This document shows positions 34,959 through 37,538 of a DNA stretch of 37,538 nucleotides, one piece after another. Position numbers and translations under genes: made by a program. The DNA lies in NCBI RefSeq assembly GCF_947628055.1, contig NZ_CANQYJ010000007.1, positions 1-37,538 on the forward strand. Direction: 5' to 3'. The DNA comes from an uncultured Rikenella sp. (lineage in GTDB: Bacteria > Bacteroidota > Bacteroidia > Bacteroidales > Rikenellaceae). Numbering within the stretch: position 1 is the first letter of the stretch; each line of letters opens with the position of its first letter. The notes under the pieces were generated by a model. That model was not told the origin of the DNA. It made no database searches and worked only from the letters and a program-made list of their open reading frames with translations.

Positions 34959-35753
34959 TCACACGGAGAAGCCGCCCCGCACCAGTATCCGCCGGTAGTC
35001 GCGCACCGAGTGGCACAGCCAGCGGTAGAGCAGCCGTTCCCGGTCGTCCGGTTCCAACTGCCATGCCACGCCGCTTTCCGGTTCGCGGATGCGTTCGGTG
35101 AGCCGTTGGGCCGCGATCGCCGCCGAAACCGAGATGTTGAGGCTTTCGGCGAACCCCACCATCGGTATCGAGATGACCGCATCGGCTTCCGCCGCCAGCT
35201 CTGCCGAGATTCCCGTTTTTTCCGTTCCCATAAAGAGGGCGAACGGCCCCGCCGCTATATCGAAGTCCGACGGGGTGAAGTTCGTGCGCGGCCCGCCGGA
35301 GGCAGATTCCACCCGCGGCGGGGCCGTTACCGCGATCCGGTAGCCCCGCCCCCGCAAATGGCCGACCAACGAAAGGGTGTCGTTCCACTTCCGAATGTCC
35401 AACCACTGATCCGTCCCCCGGACGATATGCTTGTTCGGCGCGAACCGCACGGTGTGTTCCACGGCGTGCAGCTCCTGGATCCCGAACGCCTCGGCGCTGC
35501 GGATCACCGCGCTGGCGTTGTGCGGATAATAAATATCCTCGAGGCACATGACCATATACCGCGTGCGCAGACCGAGCCGCCGCGTCAAGCTCTCGTACCG
35601 TTCCGGCAGCACGAAGCCGCGCAGGTATTCGACTTTCCGCTGCAGAAGCTCCGGCATGTCGGTCGCCTCGTCCGGTACGGCCCGCAACACCGGCCGGATG
35701 TCCCCTGTGTGCAGCGAGGCGTTCAGGTCGCGCAGCTGCTGTTTGGTCGGCAT
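34959..35753 (-). CDS. TrmH-type SPOUT RNA 2'-O-methyltransferase
   Basis: A 264-residue SpoU/TrmH-family methyltransferase. It has the trefoil-knot motifs of the family: PHNASAVIRSAEAFGIQELH (motif 1 with Asn and Arg), PFALFMGTEKTGIS (motif 2) and ISIPMVGFAESLNISVSAAI (motif 3). The target is most likely tRNA Gm18, as in TrmH, judging from the N-terminal helical extension and C-terminal basic tail; an rRNA target cannot be excluded. I chose ATG 35753 (MPTKQQLRDLNASL). The start at 35804 would overlap rsgA by 32 nt and add a non-conserved head. It sits 19 nt after rsgA, as part of a run with the DUF6067 gene. Confidence 0.9.
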   Translation of the reverse strand: MPTKQQLRDLNASLHTGDIRPVLRAVPDEATDMPELLQRKVEYLRGFVLPERYESLTRRLGLRTRYMVMCLEDIYYPHNASAVIRSAEAFGIQELHAVEHTVRFAPNKHIVRGTDQWLDIRKWNDTLSLVGHLRGRGYRIAVTAPPRVESASGGPRTNFTPSDFDIAAGPFALFMGTEKTGISAELAAEADAVISIPMVGFAESLNISVSAAIAAQRLTERIREPESGVAWQLEPDDRERLLYRWLCHSVRDYRRILVRGGFSV

Positions 35754-35772
35754 GCGGTTCTCCTCGAAGTAG

Positions 35773-36732
35773 TTATTTCCGGTATTTCCCGTCTTTGTCG
35801 TCATCTTCCAGCATTTTCAGGTAACTTACATACCGGCTCCCGGCGATTTCGCCTGCGGCGACAGCTGCCGTCACCGCGCAGTTCGGCTCGTGGGTATGCG
35901 TGCAGTTGTAGTATTGGCAATGCGGGGCCAAGCGGAACAGGTCGGGAAAATACCGCGCCAGCTCGTCCGGCGCGATGTCCACCAACCCGAAGCCTTTGAT
36001 CCCCGGGGTGTCGATCAGCATCCCGCCTCCCGTGAGCGGAAAAATCTCGGAAAAAGTCGTCGTGTGTTTCCCCTTGTGGTGGTAGTCCGAGATGGCTCCC
36101 GTTTTCAAGTCTAATCCCGGTTCGATGGCGTTGATCAGGGTCGATTTGCCCACGCCCGAGTTACCCGTAAAGAGCGAAGTCTTGTTCTGCATCCGCGCGC
36201 GCAGTTCGTCGATGCCCATTCCGGTTTTCGCCGAAATTTCGAGCACCTCATACCCCGCGTTCCGATAGGTGCCGGCCAGTTCGTCGATGATCTCCCGGAA
36301 TTCCGGCCCGGCGAACAAGTCCATTTTGTTCAGCAGGATAACGGAGGGAATATGGTATGCCTCGGCCGTAACCAGGAAACGGTCGATGAATTCGGTGCTG
36401 GTGGGCGGCCGGTCGAGCGTTGCCACTAAATAGGCCGTGTCGATGTTGGCCGCGATGATGTGCGATTCTTTGGAGAGGTTCGAGGCGCGCCGGATGATGT
36501 AGTTGGTGCGGGGCAGGATTTCGGTGATGACGTTGTCGCCTTCGTCGGCGCCGATCTCGGCTTTGACGCGATCTCCCACCGTCACGGGATTGGTCGTCCG
36601 GCTGCCGCGCAGGCGGAACACGCCCCGGATGCGGCACCGCGACCGCTGCCCCGTGGCCGGGTCGAAGACGGTGTACCAGCTGCCGGTGCTTTTGACGACG
36701 ATTCCTTCGATTTGCGCTGCCTGTCCTGCCAT
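35773..36732 (-). CDS. rsgA: Ribosome small-subunit-dependent GTPase A
   Basis: A 319-residue RsgA (YjeQ), a circularly permuted GTPase that assists late 30S maturation. The OB-fold comes first (about 5-75, VKSTGSWYTVFDPATGQRSR). The permuted G-domain order is G4 NKMD (135-138), SAKTG (168-171), G1 GNSGVGKST (190-198) and G3 DTPG (241-244). The C-terminal zinc knuckle is C272-x4-C277-x-H279-x5-C285. The ATG at 36732 gives the conserved MAGQAAQIEGIVVKSTGSWY start. Earlier in-frame starts lie upstream of the -7 box and are unlikely. A -7 box lies 5 nt before the ATG. It is followed by the TrmH-type gene. Confidence 0.97.
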   Translation of the reverse strand: MAGQAAQIEGIVVKSTGSWYTVFDPATGQRSRCRIRGVFRLRGSRTTNPVTVGDRVKAEIGADEGDNVITEILPRTNYIIRRASNLSKESHIIAANIDTAYLVATLDRPPTSTEFIDRFLVTAEAYHIPSVILLNKMDLFAGPEFREIIDELAGTYRNAGYEVLEISAKTGMGIDELRARMQNKTSLFTGNSGVGKSTLINAIEPGLDLKTGAISDYHHKGKHTTTFSEIFPLTGGGMLIDTPGIKGFGLVDIAPDELARYFPDLFRLAPHCQYYNCTHTHEPNCAVTAAVAAGEIAGSRYVSYLKMLEDDDKDGKYRK

Positions 36733-36737
36733 GCGGG

Positions 36738-36745
36738 CAAAGTTA
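36738..36745 (-). promoter_or_regulatory. -7 box of rsgA, abutting the start codon
   Basis: On the minus strand TAACTTTG is followed by CCCGC and then the rsgA ATG. This predicts a +1 at or one base from the start codon. No clear TTTG at -33. Confidence 0.6.
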
Positions 36746-37080
36746 CTAATTTCTGCGAATCGCCGGGCCGGGGATTTTTTGTGTCTTGGAGCATCGTCCA
36801 TGTCCCCGAAACGACATATCTCTGTTCCCACACTTTGTCAGTCCCTGTTCGGCCTGCTGCTCGTGGGCTGGCCCGTGCTCGACACCGCAACCACAGGAAC
36901 TGTGCACCGCTGTACATCGGACTCGGGAGCGGCGACAATCGCCTGTGCGAATGCTTTTGAGCCGACTATGTTGTCCGGTAACGATAAAATGTGGCGTATC
37001 GCTTGTAAATAGTTTATTGAAAAGGTTGTAATTTCTTGAATTATAGCTACCTTTACAACATTACAAAAAAACTGTTAGCA
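36746..37080. promoter_or_regulatory. Intergenic stretch with candidate promoter of the LRR gene (37026-37055, plus strand)
   Basis: The gap between rsgA and the leucine-rich-repeat gene is 348 nt. On the plus strand TTG (37026-37028), a 19-nt spacer and TACCTTTA (37048-37055, one mismatch to TAnnTTTG) form a plausible promoter about 25 nt before the start at 37081. A 70-codon open frame at 36800-37012 starts with a hydrophobic stretch (LCQSLFGLLLVGWPVL). I have no other support for it being a gene. Confidence 0.45.
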
Positions 37081-37538
37081 ATGAAAAAACTGATTTTCGC
37101 GTCATTAGTTTTTATCGCACTGTTGACAACCGCATCATGCCGCGATGACAATAATGACGAACCTCTGCCCGTAGGTGATGAATGGATTGATCCGATATTT
37201 GCTCAAGTCCTTCAGGAGCGCGGATATATAACCGATGCTAAGACTGTCACTCCCATTGATGTCGCCGACCTTGAATCTATCGATGTGTCAGGAACTTATG
37301 AAAATAGGGGACTGATAACTTCTGTAAGAGGTCTCGAGCAGTTCAAATCACTTAAAGAATTCTGGTGCTACTACAATCAGTTGACCACTCTCGATGTTTC
37401 CCACAACACTCAATTGACACACCTGGGGTGCTACGAAAATCAGTTGACGGCTCTCGATGTCTCCCACAACACTCAACTGACAGACCTGAGGTGCGGTGCC
37501 AATCAGTTGACCACTCTCGATGTTTCCCACAACACTCA
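37081..37538 (+). CDS. Leucine-rich-repeat lipoprotein, 3' end cut by the window
   Basis: The first 152 codons of a lipoprotein that runs off the right edge. The signal sequence MKKLIFASLVFIALLTTASC has a lipobox ending at Cys-20. A Asp/Asn-rich linker follows, then a short globular part. From about residue 80 leucine-rich repeats appear: at least three units of 21 residues with the pattern LTTLDVSHNTQLTHLGCYEN and Q closing each unit. This is the BspA-like/Bacteroidota 21-residue type often found on cell surfaces, where such proteins bind host or bacterial partners. Codon use is more A/T-rich than in the neighbours upstream. The total length is unknown. Confidence 0.9.
   Translation, partial: MKKLIFASLVFIALLTTASCRDDNNDEPLPVGDEWIDPIFAQVLQERGYITDAKTVTPIDVADLESIDVSGTYENRGLITSVRGLEQFKSLKEFWCYYNQLTTLDVSHNTQLTHLGCYENQLTALDVSHNTQLTDLRCGANQLTTLDVSHNT
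37378..37538 (+). repeat. 63-bp tandem coding repeats of the LRR gene
   Basis: Units begin at 37378, 37441 and 37504 with CAGTTGAC, each 63 bp (21 codons), and are nearly identical at the DNA level, with parts such as CTCGATGT and TCCCACAACACTCAA. They continue past the window edge. DNA identity above what the protein pattern needs suggests recent duplication. Confidence 0.9.

Noticed and set aside
37348..37530. Minus-strand open frame over the LRR repeats
   Set aside because: A repetitive shadow of the 63-bp units. The plus strand has a signal peptide and the 21-residue LRR pattern.

Overview
This 37.5 kb window is chromosomal DNA of a GC-rich member of the Bacteroidales. The strongest fit is Rikenellaceae, Alistipes-like. 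The lineage call rests on an LpxC-FabZ fusion protein, menaquinone methylation, DUF4286 and DUF6067 genes, Bacteroidota-type lipoprotein signals, and repeated promoters of the form TTTG-N19/20-TAnnTTTG, which is the house-keeping promoter of this phylum. The genus is an inference from base composition and gene style. I see no phage, integrase, insertion-sequence transposase or CRISPR array.

Layout, left to right. 1-2.3 kb: a repeat-bearing intergenic stretch, a Crp/Fnr-type regulator and an acyltransferase-3 membrane protein closed by a strong terminator. 2.4-4.8 kb (minus): xseA-xseB (exonuclease VII) followed closely by a secreted GH16 glycosidase. 5.0-11.4 kb (minus): a six-gene, tightly packed run of LolC/FtsX-like permease, menaquinone methyltransferase, a small lipoprotein, a SPOR-like protein, ComF and a large zinc metalloprotease. 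11.4-13.3 kb: a compact tRNA-His unit, hsp20 and a divergent outer-membrane protein. 13.8-16.1 kb (minus): lipid A genes lpxC-fabZ and lpxA. 16.2-22.4 kb (plus): a TonB-like energy transducer, a DUF4286 gene, a GH31 glycosidase and clpB. 22.9-23.6 kb (minus): a PEGA-like lipoprotein and, upstream of it, a candidate structured RNA with its own promoter and terminator. 23.8-28.7 kb (plus): rimP-nusA-infB. 29.1-31.9 kb: gltX facing a class III aminotransferase. 32.2-36.7 kb (minus): rsgA, a TrmH-type methyltransferase and a DUF6067 glycosidase-like protein. The right edge cuts a leucine-rich-repeat lipoprotein gene with 63-bp tandem repeats.

Most genes are core functions: translation (rimP, nusA, infB, gltX, rsgA, trmH-like, tRNA-His), envelope (lpxA, lpxC-fabZ, TonB-like, permease), proteostasis (clpB, hsp20) and DNA maintenance (xseAB). 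Three solitary secreted glycosidases are interspersed without a SusCD pair, so they do not form a classical polysaccharide-utilisation locus.

The less ordinary material is between genes. (1) A 187-nt candidate non-coding RNA on the minus strand near 23.4-23.6 kb has a perfect promoter and an intrinsic terminator. (2) A family of mosaic, partly nested intergenic repeats is shared among at least five gaps. (3) Three genes (xseA, rsgA and the TonB-like gene) have the -7 box only 4-6 nt from the start codon, which predicts leaderless mRNAs. (4) TGACA/TGTCA inverted repeats lie in front of both chaperone genes. I found no clear case for a wholly new multi-gene system.
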